Shown here one piece after another: positions 1 to 8,620 of a DNA stretch of 64,000 bases; within the stretch, counting starts at the first letter, position 1, and every line of letters begins with the position of its first letter. Below the pieces are notes generated by a model, which did no database searches, had not been told where the DNA came from, and saw nothing but the letters and a program-made list of their open reading frames with translations. The stretch is from Rhizorhabdus wittichii RW1 (GTDB taxonomy: Bacteria > Pseudomonadota > Alphaproteobacteria > Sphingomonadales > Sphingomonadaceae): contig CP000699.1 in NCBI GenBank assembly GCA_000016765.1, forward strand, positions 4,033,501 through 4,097,500, given 5' to 3'. The translations under genes were made by a program, and so were the position numbers.

Positions 1-2275
1 GCAACCAATAGTCGGTCTCCTGACCGGCCTTTTCCGCCTTCTCCTCGGTCTTGCTCAATCGTGTCCGAAAATCATTGGCCGTCTCGCGCCGTTTCTTCAA
101 GGCGAAGCGCAGGCCGTAGGAGCGATAGGTGTCGGGTCGGGTGCTGGCCCGGCCTGAAAGGTTGGGCTCGATGAAATAGGAGAGCGTCACCTTCATCATC
201 ACCGAAGCGTTTTCCAGCGCTTCTAGCGCTGCCTTCGGCCAAGGGAGGGCGTAGAAATGCACCTCGTTGAATACGGCCGAGCGCCCGTCGGCTGAAGCGG
301 CATAAGGTTGAATCTCGGCCTCGGCGAGCAAGGTCACATCATTGCGCGCCGACGCGGCCGCGCGAACCAGGTTGGGCACGCCAAAGCCCATGCTGCGTAG
401 GATTTGCTGCTTCGTGCCCTTGCTGCCCGTCTTCCAGCTACGGCCGGTGCCGATCAGCAGCTTACGAATTGGCCCAGGCCATTCGGCGGAATGGACGGTG
501 AGAGCGCGGTAGGTTTCCGGCCACCGGCCGGGTAGATCGGCCTTGAGTCGCCCAATGAAATTGCCGGCCACGCCCGTCGCGGCGCTGGTCGCCCAGAAGG
601 GCACCAGCGGCTCCGTAGCCACATCCCTGCCTGCCGAGAGCAGCGAGACCGCCGGGTGCCAGCCGCAAAACTGGGCATTGTCCATCATCATGTTGCCGGC
701 CTCGAACAGCACGTCGGGCTTGATCGGCGTCAGGTCAGCCGGAAGGGTCTGCGATCCCCGGCTGAATGGGCTGCGCTCGTTCGGCGCGACCAGCGGAATC
801 AACTCGGGTTCGTCTTGCGCCTGGTCAGCCTTCGCCGTGTATCCGCCGATAGTGAGCGCATTCCAGCTCTGCGCGGGGTCTTCGAGTGCATGATGCTGCT
901 CGACCACGGCCTTGAGCCCGCCGTCCATATTGCCGGTGGCGATCAGCACGAGACGCTTGGGGTGATCCTTGGCGGCGAGCCCCGCCTGCTGCTCACCCGG
1001 CATTGAGCCGGCGCAAATCTGATCGACCGCGCCGCTCCAGCTTGATGGCGCCTCCGAAGAAAGATCGGGCGAGGAGGTGGCGATGCAGAAGCTGCGCGGG
1101 ATATTGGCCCGTTCGATTTCGGCCACGGCCACGGCTGCTTGCGTGATAATGCCATAGCGCGCCGGCTCGGTCGCCGGAAAGCCGCCGGGCGGAAGGAACT
1201 TCACGGATTCGACGGCATGGCCGAGCACGACCTGGCGTTGGTCGCTCATAGGCCCAAGCAGGTCGCCATGCAGGACAAGGCTCGCCATGCCCGTTCCATG
1301 CCCGCCGGCGCCGGCGTGATCGTCGGTGCCCCAGGCATCGTTCACAGTCCACGCACCGGCCAGCGCGGGAGCGATCAGCGGGTGCGCTGCCGCAACGCCC
1401 GTGTCGATCACGCAAACCACCGGCGCATCCGCTGGCGGAGGCGTCACCCGCCCGCAATATTCGGCCACAAGCGCGTGCTGCCCCAAGCTCTTGTCGCCTT
1501 GGTCAAGGAACGGCTCGATGCTCTGGCTGGCGCGCCGCACTTCGCTGATCGCGCCGTTGAGGCGGCCGACGAGCCCAAGGGTCGCCTCGGCTGTTCCGAG
1601 CACGAATATGACCGAGGTTTCAGGAAATTGCAGCCGGTCGGGATACACGTCGAGCCCCGCCTGCTGCGCGGCCGCCACCACCGCCTCCACGATCGCATCG
1701 GGGCGACGCAGCCAAAGCTCCCACCACTGCGGCGCTGGCGATGCCAAGTCCGGCGTGCCGACGACGAGCGTGCGCGCCGCACCGGCGCGGATCGCCTCGA
1801 TCACCTCGAATTTGTCGATGTCGGGACGCTCGTGATTGCCGAGATCTTCGGAGCCATAGGCCGCGATCCGGCCGGTCAGGAATGCGCGAGCGTCATCGGG
1901 AACGAACACTACCGCCCGCTCTGTGCGATCCTCGCTACGCTCGGAACGGAGGACGACGATCTCCTGCGCCGGGAAATCCAGCGCCGGTATCTTCGTGGCC
2001 TTGGCGCGCTCGCTCGGCACCATCGTCTCGACCTCGACGAGAACGCCGCGTTTCAGCCCGTCGACCGGGATGCGGACGTCCTCTTGGGGCGGCGGGAGGT
2101 TGCCTAGAGCTTCCCCCAGCTGTCCGAGCAGGGCTGCGGCATGGGCATGGTAGTCTTCACGCCGCTCGCGTCGTTCGCGCCGAAGTCGGGGATAGACATA
2201 CTGCGCTGCCTCGCGCCATCGCGTGATCGAGATATGCGGCTGGCGTGGCGCCGCACCGGCTTCATTTTCGGGCAT
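1..2275 (-). CDS. ietS: IetS-type subtilisin-like serine protease (S8 family), 3' end outside window
   Basis: The reading frame stays open from an ATG at 2275 to the left edge (at least 758 codons), so the C-terminus is missing. The catalytic triad of the S8 family is visible: Asp291 in VIDTGV, His326 in GGHGTGMAS and Ser564 in FWATSAATG, all in one frame. A GAGGGGGG ribosome site precedes the ATG. The N-terminal ~280 residues are charged and lack a signal peptide, so the enzyme is probably cytoplasmic. It follows ietA by 68 bp on the same strand. Known: the AAA-ATPase/serine protease pair IetA/IetS stabilises the Agrobacterium plasmid pTiC58 as a toxin-antitoxin system, and homologues act against phage. 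Inference: the same role here. Confidence 0.88.
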   Translation of the reverse strand, partial: MPENEAGAAPRQPHISITRWREAAQYVYPRLRRERRERREDYHAHAAALLGQLGEALGNLPPPQEDVRIPVDGLKRGVLVEVETMVPSERAKATKIPALDFPAQEIVVLRSERSEDRTERAVVFVPDDARAFLTGRIAAYGSEDLGNHERPDIDKFEVIEAIRAGAARTLVVGTPDLASPAPQWWELWLRRPDAIVEAVVAAAQQAGLDVYPDRLQFPETSVIFVLGTAEATLGLVGRLNGAISEVRRASQSIEPFLDQGDKSLGQHALVAEYCGRVTPPPADAPVVCVIDTGVAAAHPLIAPALAGAWTVNDAWGTDDHAGAGGHGTGMASLVLHGDLLGPMSDQRQVVLGHAVESVKFLPPGGFPATEPARYGIITQAAVAVAEIERANIPRSFCIATSSPDLSSEAPSSWSGAVDQICAGSMPGEQQAGLAAKDHPKRLVLIATGNMDGGLKAVVEQHHALEDPAQSWNALTIGGYTAKADQAQDEPELIPLVAPNERSPFSRGSQTLPADLTPIKPDVLFEAGNMMMDNAQFCGWHPAVSLLSAGRDVATEPLVPFWATSAATGVAGNFIGRLKADLPGRWPETYRALTVHSAEWPGPIRKLLIGTGRSWKTGSKGTKQQILRSMGFGVPNLVRAAASARNDVTLLAEAEIQPYAASADGRSAVFNEVHFYALPWPKAALEALENASVMMKVTLSYFIEPNLSGRASTRPDTYRSYGLRFALKKRRETANDFRTRLSKTEEKAEKAGQETDYWL

Positions 2276-2343
2276 ACCCCCCTCAAGTCATTCCCACCGC
2301 TTCCCCACGCGGTCTCTTCTCGCCGACGGACGATGCCGGCGCT

Positions 2344-3336
2344 TCAATGTCCAAAGCTCTGTCGAAAGATTTGGCGGTCTTGGAGCGCGATGCGCAAATG
2401 GTCGGCCGAGATCGACTTCGCCCCTTCGAGGATAGCGTCCTTCACGACGGCATCGGCCGCGCGCACCAGCTCCCCCTGGCTCAAGCCTTCCGTGATGGGA
2501 GCGATCGACGCCCAAGCCTTGGCGGTCAGGCGGTAGCGTCCCAGCCGGCGTGAGAGGATCGCGCGCGCGGACTCGGGATCGGGCAGCCGATATTCGATGA
2601 CTTCATCAAACCTGCGTGCCAGCGCCTTGTCGAGTATCTCGACATGGTTGGTCGCCGCGATGACGATACTGTCGGTTGAGTTAGGCTCCTCCATGAAGGA
2701 GAGCACCGAGTTAAGAACCCGTCGAATCTCGCCGACGTCATTGGGATCGCCACGACGCGAACCGATCGCGTCGAACTCGTCGAGCAAATAGACGCCGCGG
2801 GTCTGCGCAATCTGATCAAACAGCAAGCGCAGCTTGCCGGCCGTCTCCCCAAAGAAGCGGCTGAACAACGAGTCCAGCCGTGCCGTGAACAGCGGCAAGC
2901 GCAGCTCTCCCGCGAGTGCCGAGGCCGTCATGGTCTTGCCCGTGCCCGGAGGCCCGACAAGCAGCAGGTGCGTCGCCGGAACCTGCCCATGATCGCGCAA
3001 GGTCGCCCGCTCGCTTTGCTGCCGGACAACGCGCTGCAACCGCGAGCGAATGGCCTCGCCAAGCACCATGTTGTCGAGCTTGGTCTTCGGATAGCTGCTC
3101 TCGACCAGCCCTTGCAACTCGCCGCGCGGCCGCGCCAGAGGGATTGGCGCTTGGCCGGTAGGCGCGTTGCCAAGCCGTTCGCGCGCCTTTTGGACGAGGC
3201 GCTTCAACTGGTTCGCCTCTTCGGCATTGCCTTGGCGCGCTTGCTGTGCCGCAACCTGGAGCGCTATCGACAGAAATTGCTCTTCGTCCCCAGCAACGTG
3301 CGAATTGAGCAGCGCGACGATCTGCTTGGTTGACAT
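2344..3336 (-). CDS. ietA: IetA-type AAA-family ATPase
   Basis: This 330-residue protein has one AAA module. Walker A is GPPGTGKT at residues 128-135, Walker B is VYLLDEFD at 182-189, sensor 1 is AATN at 227-230, and the paired arginine-finger residues are R241/R242 in ARRFDE. The N-terminal ~85 residues are helical and charged. The ATG at 3336 is chosen because GGAGG lies 8 bases upstream; the frame is open 17 codons further. Directly downstream is the S8 protease, the arrangement of ietA-ietS, where the ATPase is the antitoxin-like partner of the protease. Pairing and domain order make this assignment strong; the biological target is not visible from sequence. Confidence 0.88.
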   Translation of the reverse strand: MSTKQIVALLNSHVAGDEEQFLSIALQVAAQQARQGNAEEANQLKRLVQKARERLGNAPTGQAPIPLARPRGELQGLVESSYPKTKLDNMVLGEAIRSRLQRVVRQQSERATLRDHGQVPATHLLLVGPPGTGKTMTASALAGELRLPLFTARLDSLFSRFFGETAGKLRLLFDQIAQTRGVYLLDEFDAIGSRRGDPNDVGEIRRVLNSVLSFMEEPNSTDSIVIAATNHVEILDKALARRFDEVIEYRLPDPESARAILSRRLGRYRLTAKAWASIAPITEGLSQGELVRAADAVVKDAILEGAKSISADHLRIALQDRQIFRQSFGH

Positions 3337-4183
3337 CAGCGCTCCTCCTTTCCTGCAAACTGACGGGTATAGGCACCGAGCCGTCATGACAACCGCGCAA
3401 ACGGTGCGGCGCTCTCATAGTGTAACAAGTCACCGAATATCCGGGAGAAATTTGTTCAGCTCAGGCCGCGATATTGAGCGAACTGGTAGCATGGGCTCGC
3501 AAAGCGCCGGTGGAGACGGGACGCTGTAGAACCGCCTGGCAGATGAACGTAGGCGCGCAGCGGTGATCCTTGGCTTTTCCTCCCCGATCATCCATATGGA
3601 GCCGGTATCCCCCGGTGGTCCCTGCCTCGCATACCGCCGGGGCACTTAATTCTAGCCACAGCCGATAGTCTTCTTAACGCGCTTCCAGCGTGCGGAATAT
3701 GCTGTTGTTGTCCTCATCCTATACGGTTTGAGGGGGAAAGCCTTCCCCTGCTGACAAGCCCCTGCGGGTCTCGCCAGACCCCTTCGAGCGGGGACACCCC
3801 GCAACGCCCCGATAGTGAGCGCGGGGATCTAGGGAGCGCACTCTGGCGGCTGGCGCCGCGCAGGGGTCGCGCGTCATTTTCCCCAGCGCAGCACTCTCGC
3901 TCTGGCCGGAGGGCACGGCGACGGCTGGCCCACAGGCCCGCGCGCACGCCGCCGCGCCGGCCGTCCGCCGCAAGGGTGCGTCGTTTGTGGCGCCGCGAGC
4001 GGCGCGGTGCTTGGGGCTCCGCCCCCGGCGCACTTCGGAACGTCTTCCGCCCAGCTTCCTCCGCTGCGCTCCGTGCAGCAGGTTCCCCGCGAAGCCGTCC
4101 CTCCGTTTGCACCCCCGGTCTCGCCGACGGGCAGGGTTTCAGCGCGGCGCTTCCCGCTGCGCGGAAACCCAAGGAGTAGGAAG
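3337..4183. other. Non-coding stretch between ietA and the ParB-like gene
   Basis: No convincing gene is seen in about 850 bases. The left part (3340-3720) is moderate in GC and should hold the ietAS promoter on the minus strand. From 3720 the sequence is very GC-rich with many short hairpins, for example GCGGGG-ACA-CCCCGC near 3796. The last 160 bases are a leader repeated upstream of the DUF932 gene. Open frames in this part are composition artefacts on both strands. Confidence 0.6.
4010..4172 (+). repeat. Repeated leader element, copy 1 (upstream of the ParB-like gene)
   Basis: About 163 bases that recur with high identity at 9981-10145. They start with CTTGGGGCTCCGCCCCCGGC and end in GCTGCGCGGAAACCCA. 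The copy ends about 11 bases before the ParB-like start codon, so the repeat is the 5' leader of the gene. The shared part includes ACCCCCGGTCTCGCCGACGG and CAGGGTTTCAGCGCGGCGC. Its function is unknown; a shared RNA leader or a protein-binding region is possible. Confidence 0.85.
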
Positions 4184-6331
4184 ATGACCAAGACCGTTCA
4201 AATCGAAACCACCGCTGCCGAGCCTGTGTCGGGCATCGAGATTTTCGTGCCGCTGAACAAGCTCAAGAAGTCCCCCAAGAACGCCCGCAAGGTGCCGCAT
4301 GGCGAGGCCGCCATCGAGGCGCTGGCCGCTTCCATCGAGCATAAGGGTCTGATCCAGAACCTTGTGATCGAGCCGGAAATGAAGGACGAGAAGCCGACCG
4401 GCGCCTATTTCGTCACCGCTGGCGAAGGTCGCAGGCTGGCCTATCTGTTGCGCGCCAAGCGCAGGCAGATCAGGAAGAACCACCCGGTTCGCTGCCGTCT
4501 CGACACCGAGAACGACCCGTCCGAGATCAGTCTGGACGAGAATGTGACCCGGACCCCGATGCACCCCGCCGATCAGTTCGAGCGGTTCCGCGAGCTTGCG
4601 GACGGCAACGGATGGGGCGCGGAGGAAATCGGCGCGCGGTTCGGCGTGTCGGGCGGCGTGGTGAAGCAGCGGCTTCGCCTTGGCGCTGTCAGTCCGAAGC
4701 TGTTGCAGGTCTATCGCGAGGACGGGCTGACCTTGGATCAGCTTATGGCATTCGCCATCACCGAAGACCACGCCCGGCAAGAGCAGGTGTTCGAGAACCT
4801 GCATCACAACCGGGAGCCGTGGATCATTCGGCGCGACATGACCGCCAACAACGTGCCCGCCGATGATCGCCGTGCGGTGTTCGTCGGGGCCGATGCCTAT
4901 ATCGAGGCGGGCGGCAACATCATCCGCGACCTGTTCAGTGAGGATCGAGGCGGTTTCTTCGAGGATGCGGGCTTGCTCGACATGCTTGCCGTCGAGAAGC
5001 TGCGCGAGATCGCGGACGGGGTGCAGGCCGAGGGGTGGAAGTGGGTTGAGGCCCATATCGACTATCCCCATGCTCACGGTATGCGGCGCTTCTATCCGCA
5101 GGCCGTGGACCTGTCCGACGAGGACGAGGCCCGGCTTGAGGCCCTGTCCACCGAGCATGACGAGCTTGCCGAAGGCTATTCGTCCTATGACGAAATGCCC
5201 GAGGACGTGGCGAAGAAGCTGGAAGCGGTGTCCGATGAGATCGACGCCATTTCGGCCAAGCGTTACGCCTACGATGCCAACGTGATCGCGCATGGCGGAG
5301 CGTTCGTGGTGCTTCACCATGACGGCACGGTCAGGATCGAGCGCGGTTTCGTCCGTCCCGAGGATGAGGCGCTTGCCGATCCGCAGCCCGAGGACGAGGC
5401 CGAAGCCATCGAACCGGAGGCCGTGGAGGACGAGCAGGCCGAGGACAGCGACGAGGAAGTTCAGGATTTCGAGGATGAGGACGAGGAACCGGGCAAGCCC
5501 ATTTCCGACAGCCTCATTCGCGACCTGTCCGCCCACCGGACGCTGGCCCTTCGCGTGGCGCTTGGCGAACAGCCCGGCATGGCGTTGGTAGCCCTGACCC
5601 ACACGCTTACGGCGCAACTGTTCTACAGCTACGCCGAGGCCGGTTGCCTTGAAATCCGTCCGACCGTGACCCCGCTTGGCGGTCATGCGGCGGGGATCGA
5701 GGATACACCGCTGGCGGCGCGGGCGAGCGAGGCGCATGACGCATGGGCCGAGCGGATGCCGCGCGACGTCGCGGACCTGTGGGGCTTCATCGTCGCACTG
5801 GACGATGAGCAGCGGATGGCGTTGCTGGCGCATTGCGCGTCCCGCACCGTTAACGCCCTGCGCCTACCGTGGGATCGCAAGCCCCGGACGCTGCAAACGG
5901 CGGACAGGCTGGCGACCGCGCTGGCGCTGGACATGGCGAAGGACTGGACGCCGACCGTGGACAGCTACCTTGGCCGTGTCACCAAGGCGCATATCCTTGA
6001 GGCCGTTGCCGAAGGGGTATCGGAGGATGCGGCCCGCCGTATTGCGGACAAGAAGAAGCCGGAAATGGCCGAAGCCGCCGAGCAGCGTCTTGTCGGGAAG
6101 GGCTGGCTTCCCGCTGTGTTGCGGACGCCGGAGCCGGAGGCCGAACCCGTCGAGACGGAGGACGCCGAAGGGATCGCGCAGCCGTCCGAAGCGGAGGCCC
6201 CCGATACCGGAGCGCAGGACGGCGAAGCCGTGGAGGTCGAGGCGGTGGAGCAGCCGACCGAACCCGAAGCGGTGGACGCCGACGTTGAGCCGGTGGACGA
6301 GGAAGACGCTTACTCGATTGCCGCCGAATAG
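4184..6331 (+). CDS. parB: ParB/RepB/Spo0J-like partition protein (large mobile-element type)
   Basis: The 715-residue protein starts at ATG 4184, with AAGGAG about 9 bases upstream. Residues 16-110 form a ParB N-terminal domain with GEGRRLAYL at 80-88 and DENVTRTPMHPADQF at 118-132, matching the conserved ParB boxes. A helix-turn-helix follows around 144-174 (WGAEEIGARFGVSGGVVKQR). The rest is far longer than in chromosomal ParB, with an acidic Glu/Asp-rich segment near residues 395-445 and an acidic tail of about 60 residues. Such proteins are standard in conjugative elements of sphingomonads and rhizobia. No ParA gene lies beside it, so a classical ParABS role is not shown; it may act as a CTP-dependent DNA-binding regulator. 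Transcription ends at hairpins at 6342-6423. Confidence 0.85.
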   Translation: MTKTVQIETTAAEPVSGIEIFVPLNKLKKSPKNARKVPHGEAAIEALAASIEHKGLIQNLVIEPEMKDEKPTGAYFVTAGEGRRLAYLLRAKRRQIRKNHPVRCRLDTENDPSEISLDENVTRTPMHPADQFERFRELADGNGWGAEEIGARFGVSGGVVKQRLRLGAVSPKLLQVYREDGLTLDQLMAFAITEDHARQEQVFENLHHNREPWIIRRDMTANNVPADDRRAVFVGADAYIEAGGNIIRDLFSEDRGGFFEDAGLLDMLAVEKLREIADGVQAEGWKWVEAHIDYPHAHGMRRFYPQAVDLSDEDEARLEALSTEHDELAEGYSSYDEMPEDVAKKLEAVSDEIDAISAKRYAYDANVIAHGGAFVVLHHDGTVRIERGFVRPEDEALADPQPEDEAEAIEPEAVEDEQAEDSDEEVQDFEDEDEEPGKPISDSLIRDLSAHRTLALRVALGEQPGMALVALTHTLTAQLFYSYAEAGCLEIRPTVTPLGGHAAGIEDTPLAARASEAHDAWAERMPRDVADLWGFIVALDDEQRMALLAHCASRTVNALRLPWDRKPRTLQTADRLATALALDMAKDWTPTVDSYLGRVTKAHILEAVAEGVSEDAARRIADKKKPEMAEAAEQRLVGKGWLPAVLRTPEPEAEPVETEDAEGIAQPSEAEAPDTGAQDGEAVEVEAVEQPTEPEAVDADVEPVDEEDAYSIAAE

Positions 6332-6341
6332 AACGGCATCG

Positions 6342-6369
6342 GGCCGGGGCCGCATCGGCGGTCCCGGCC
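6342..6369 (+). terminator. Terminator-like hairpin after the ParB-like gene
   Basis: GGCCGGGGCCGC pairs with GCGGTCCCGGCC (one G-T pair) around an ATCG loop, followed by TTCCTTTC. It lies 10 bases after the stop codon on the same strand. Confidence 0.6.
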
Positions 6370-6394
6370 TTCCTTTCGCAGCCCGCAAAAATTC

Positions 6395-6423
6395 GCGGCC
6401 GCGCCCGGTTGGGGCGCGGCCGC
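6395..6423 (-). terminator. Hairpin terminator between convergent genes
   Basis: A perfect 12-bp stem, GCGGCCGCGCCC against GGGCGCGGCCGC, with a 5-base loop. Read on the minus strand it is followed by GAATTTTTG, so it fits an intrinsic terminator for the TIGR02391 gene ending at 6440. Confidence 0.7.
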
Positions 6424-6439
6424 TTATCGTAGGGACAGG

Positions 6440-7240
6440 TCAGGGACGCGGGGGCATGTGGGCGGCATCGAGCCGACGATGGATCAACGATACGAGCGTC
6501 AGGAGATCCTCGGCATCGGTCTTGGTCATCGGCCAGTGGATGCGCGCCTCATGAGCGGTCGGATTGCGGAACATCCCGAACACGCCTTTGACCAGGTTGG
6601 CGAAGCCGCTTTGCTCGCTGCGCTCGCTCGCCGTGTTGCGCGGATTGATCGCCAGCATCGGCGGCTCGCCGCCTAACACGCGGTCCACCAGCGTTCCGCC
6701 ATCATCGGTCAGGCCCGTCCGCACCCGCATCTTGTCGGCGACGCTTTTCACCGCTTCTTGGACCGCGTGGAAATAATCGTCGGCCAACAGTTCCGCACGG
6801 CAGAAGCGCAGCACGTCGGGATGGACGCCGCGCGTTTCCAGATCGGTGCGCAATTCCCTCGCTCGGCGCTGCGCCTCTGGCAGCGTCGTCGCCTGTTCAA
6901 CGGTTTCGATCTTTCCGGCCTCACTGACCACGAGCCCGGCAAAGGCAGGCGCCTGGTTGAGATTCGCCCGCATCGGTTCGTAACGATATGGCTCACGACT
7001 ATAGCGGGCCGGGCTCATTGCTTTGCGGATAAAACCGAGGATGCGGGTGCGATCCTGTCGGGCGTTCTGGCTGGTGACGAAGGCGTTATAGATGCGGTGC
7101 CGCTTCGTTATCTCGCCGGGATCGGTCATCTCGCAAGCCGCGATCAACAGGGCAATCTCCGAGCCCTTCAATCCGACATCGGTGTCTCCAAGAGCACCGG
7201 CGATTGCTTCAATTTGTTCCTGCGAAAAGAGCGTCACCAT
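6440..7240 (-). CDS. TIGR02391 family protein (HEPN-like C-terminus)
   Basis: This 266-residue protein matches the TIGR02391 (Ymh-type) family through its C-terminus: FRNPTAHEARIHW at residues 224-236 followed by a DAEDLLTLVSLIHRRLDAA helix. R225 and H230 form an R-x4-H pattern resembling the catalytic motif of HEPN ribonucleases; a nuclease role is inference only. The N-terminal half is helical with no transmembrane segment. The family is of unknown function and common in mobile elements and defence islands. It follows the small gene at 7253 by 12 bases on the same strand and probably shares its transcript. Confidence 0.75.
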   Translation of the reverse strand: MVTLFSQEQIEAIAGALGDTDVGLKGSEIALLIAACEMTDPGEITKRHRIYNAFVTSQNARQDRTRILGFIRKAMSPARYSREPYRYEPMRANLNQAPAFAGLVVSEAGKIETVEQATTLPEAQRRARELRTDLETRGVHPDVLRFCRAELLADDYFHAVQEAVKSVADKMRVRTGLTDDGGTLVDRVLGGEPPMLAINPRNTASERSEQSGFANLVKGVFGMFRNPTAHEARIHWPMTKTDAEDLLTLVSLIHRRLDAAHMPPRP

Positions 7241-7252
7241 TAGGTGTCCATA

Positions 7253-7618
7253 TCAACATGAAGCTATCGCTTCACTATCCGACGACGAAAACAGACCGGG
7301 CAGCATCGGCATAGGTTCGTGTTGCGCCGTCGCGCGAGCCGCGTTGTCGGCCGCCGCGACCGTCACCCATTCCACCCGCCAATCGAGCCGCAGCACATCG
7401 CCATCGTGCTCGCGCCGAATCCGCGCGATCCCCGCGCCTTCCTCGCTGATCGCGAAACGGCAATCATTGTCATCGCCATAGGCGGCTTCGATCAGCGTGC
7501 CGTCCGAGAAACTGAGCCAGCAGCGGCCCGCGCTGTCGGCCGGAACCGCCAGCTCGGCCTCGACATCGCCCATCACCCTCAATCTCGTGCGGTCCTGGCC
7601 GCGGATCATCACGCTCAT
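7253..7618 (-). CDS. Hypothetical small protein upstream of the TIGR02391 gene
   Basis: A 121-residue protein of no recognised family. The ATG at 7618 (MSVMIRGQDR) is preferred because GAGGAA lies about 8 bases upstream; the frame continues 21 codons further without a good start. Residues 20-85 look like a compact beta-rich fold (ELAVPADSAGRCWLSFSDG, EVEWVTVAAAD-like strands), with no signal peptide. It is the first gene of a two-gene minus-strand unit with TIGR02391, 12 bases apart. The pairing suggests a linked function, possibly a partner or antitoxin of the HEPN-like protein, but nothing in the sequence proves it. Confidence 0.6.
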   Translation of the reverse strand: MSVMIRGQDRTRLRVMGDVEAELAVPADSAGRCWLSFSDGTLIEAAYGDDNDCRFAISEEGAGIARIRREHDGDVLRLDWRVEWVTVAAADNAARATAQHEPMPMLPGLFSSSDSEAIASC

Positions 7619-8309
7619 ACGCCGTTCCTCGATCTCGATTCGCAAAGCTGCATATTGGAACAAATAGAGAACATATAGCAAGGGAAAGAGTCGTCATAGC
7701 CGGACGGCGGGGAAGGGAGCGCCCCGCCCATTTCGGGCGACGTGCTGCGCCGACCAGCGCGGACAGCCCATATTCACCAACATCCCGGTCCCGAATCCGG
7801 CGCTAGGCCGGCATCGCACAGGCCGGACCTGAACCTGTCCGACGCGCAGGCCGCGCCCCTCCCGCCGATTTCCGCATGGCAGCGCCGCGCTCCGCTGCAT
7901 CGGCCACGCCCCACGAAAGCCGGGGCCACGTCGCCCTCGCACCTCGCTCGCGCAAAACCCTCCCGCCACGCCCGCCTCGAACACCAGACCATCGCCGGCA
8001 CCGCCACGGCCGGCGGCGGCAAAGCTCCTCCGATCATCCCGTCAGGCCGATGTTCTTGCACGGCACCGCCGCCCACGCGGCCTCTCGAAAGGCTTGTCTG
8101 GCCGAAGCCCACCCGTCTTCCCGCAACGGCGGCGGGCGGTTTTTTTCGCCGCCGGCCATGCCGGCTTTGCATCGCGAAACCAAAAAAGCCGCCCGCCGCC
8201 GCCAGCCACTTCGTTCCGCCCTGCGGGTGCGGGCCGGTCGTCCCCCGTCCGATCGACAGCCATCGAGGCCGCGACAGGCGCGGTTCCGAGGCAAGAAAGG
8301 ACTGACGTT
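7619..8309. other. Non-coding GC-rich stretch upstream of the first DUF736 gene
   Basis: About 690 bases without a supported gene. Open frames on both strands have no recognisable domain and biased Ala/Arg/Pro composition. The stretch contains one arm of a 24-bp inverted repeat (7716-7739), a long hairpin at 8128-8200, and the promoter of the minus-strand pair starting at 7618, where the sequence is AT-rich (near 7640-7685). Confidence 0.55.
8128..8200 (+). repeat. Long hairpin in the DUF736 leader
   Basis: GGCGGCGGGCGG followed by seven T (8128-8146) pairs with six A plus GCCGCCCGCCGCC (8182-8200), a 19-bp stem with one mismatch around a 35-base loop that has its own GCCGGC palindrome. It ends 110 bases before the DUF736 start and could act as terminator or attenuator. 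Confidence 0.65.
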
Positions 8310-8612
8310 ATGATCTGCGGAAACTTCACCACCACCGACCACGGCTTCTCCGGCGAAATCCGGTTCTTCGGCAAGCGCGAACAGGTCGTGCTCCTCCCGA
8401 TCGAGGGCCAGGACAACGAGAAGGCCCCACACTTCCGCATCGTCGCAGCCGACGACGAGCGGATCGAGTTCGGCGCCGCCTGGCGGAAGACCAGCAAGGA
8501 GAAGCGCGACTACATCTCGTTCAAGCTCAATCCCGTCGTCGCTCAGCCGGTCTATCTCCGGCTTTTCGAGTCCGAGACGGTGGCCGGCGAATACGAGCTG
8601 CTCGCAAGCTGA
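8310..8612 (+). CDS. DUF736 family protein (first copy)
   Basis: A 100-residue protein starting at ATG 8310, with AAAGGA upstream. It has the DUF736 pattern: an N-terminal FTTTDHGFSGEIRFF strand pair, KAPHFRIVAADDERIEFGAAW in the middle, and KRDYISFKLNP leading to a C-terminal beta strand. DUF736 proteins are small cytoplasmic proteins of unknown function found almost only in conjugative elements of Alphaproteobacteria. This copy stands alone behind a long leader; a second, divergent DUF736 gene lies in the transfer operon at 15484. It is followed by a strong terminator. Confidence 0.8.
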   Translation: MICGNFTTTDHGFSGEIRFFGKREQVVLLPIEGQDNEKAPHFRIVAADDERIEFGAAWRKTSKEKRDYISFKLNPVVAQPVYLRLFESETVAGEYELLAS

Positions 8613-8620
8613 CCGGCTCC

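Noticed and set aside
1139-2107. 322-codon plus-strand open frame
   Set aside because: Antisense to ietS, whose frame contains a complete S8 triad; the plus-strand product has no domain and Arg/Ala-rich composition.
3649-3730. Possible promoter for the ParB-like gene in the AT-richer part of the leader
   Set aside because: No -35/-10 pair with acceptable spacing could be found.
4139-5833. 564-codon minus-strand open frame
   Set aside because: Mirror of the ParB-like gene, caused by high GC at third positions; no recognisable domain.
7742-8305. Overlapping open frames in the DUF736 leader
   Set aside because: Frames on both strands are Pro/Arg/Ala-rich, have no family match and run through strong hairpins.
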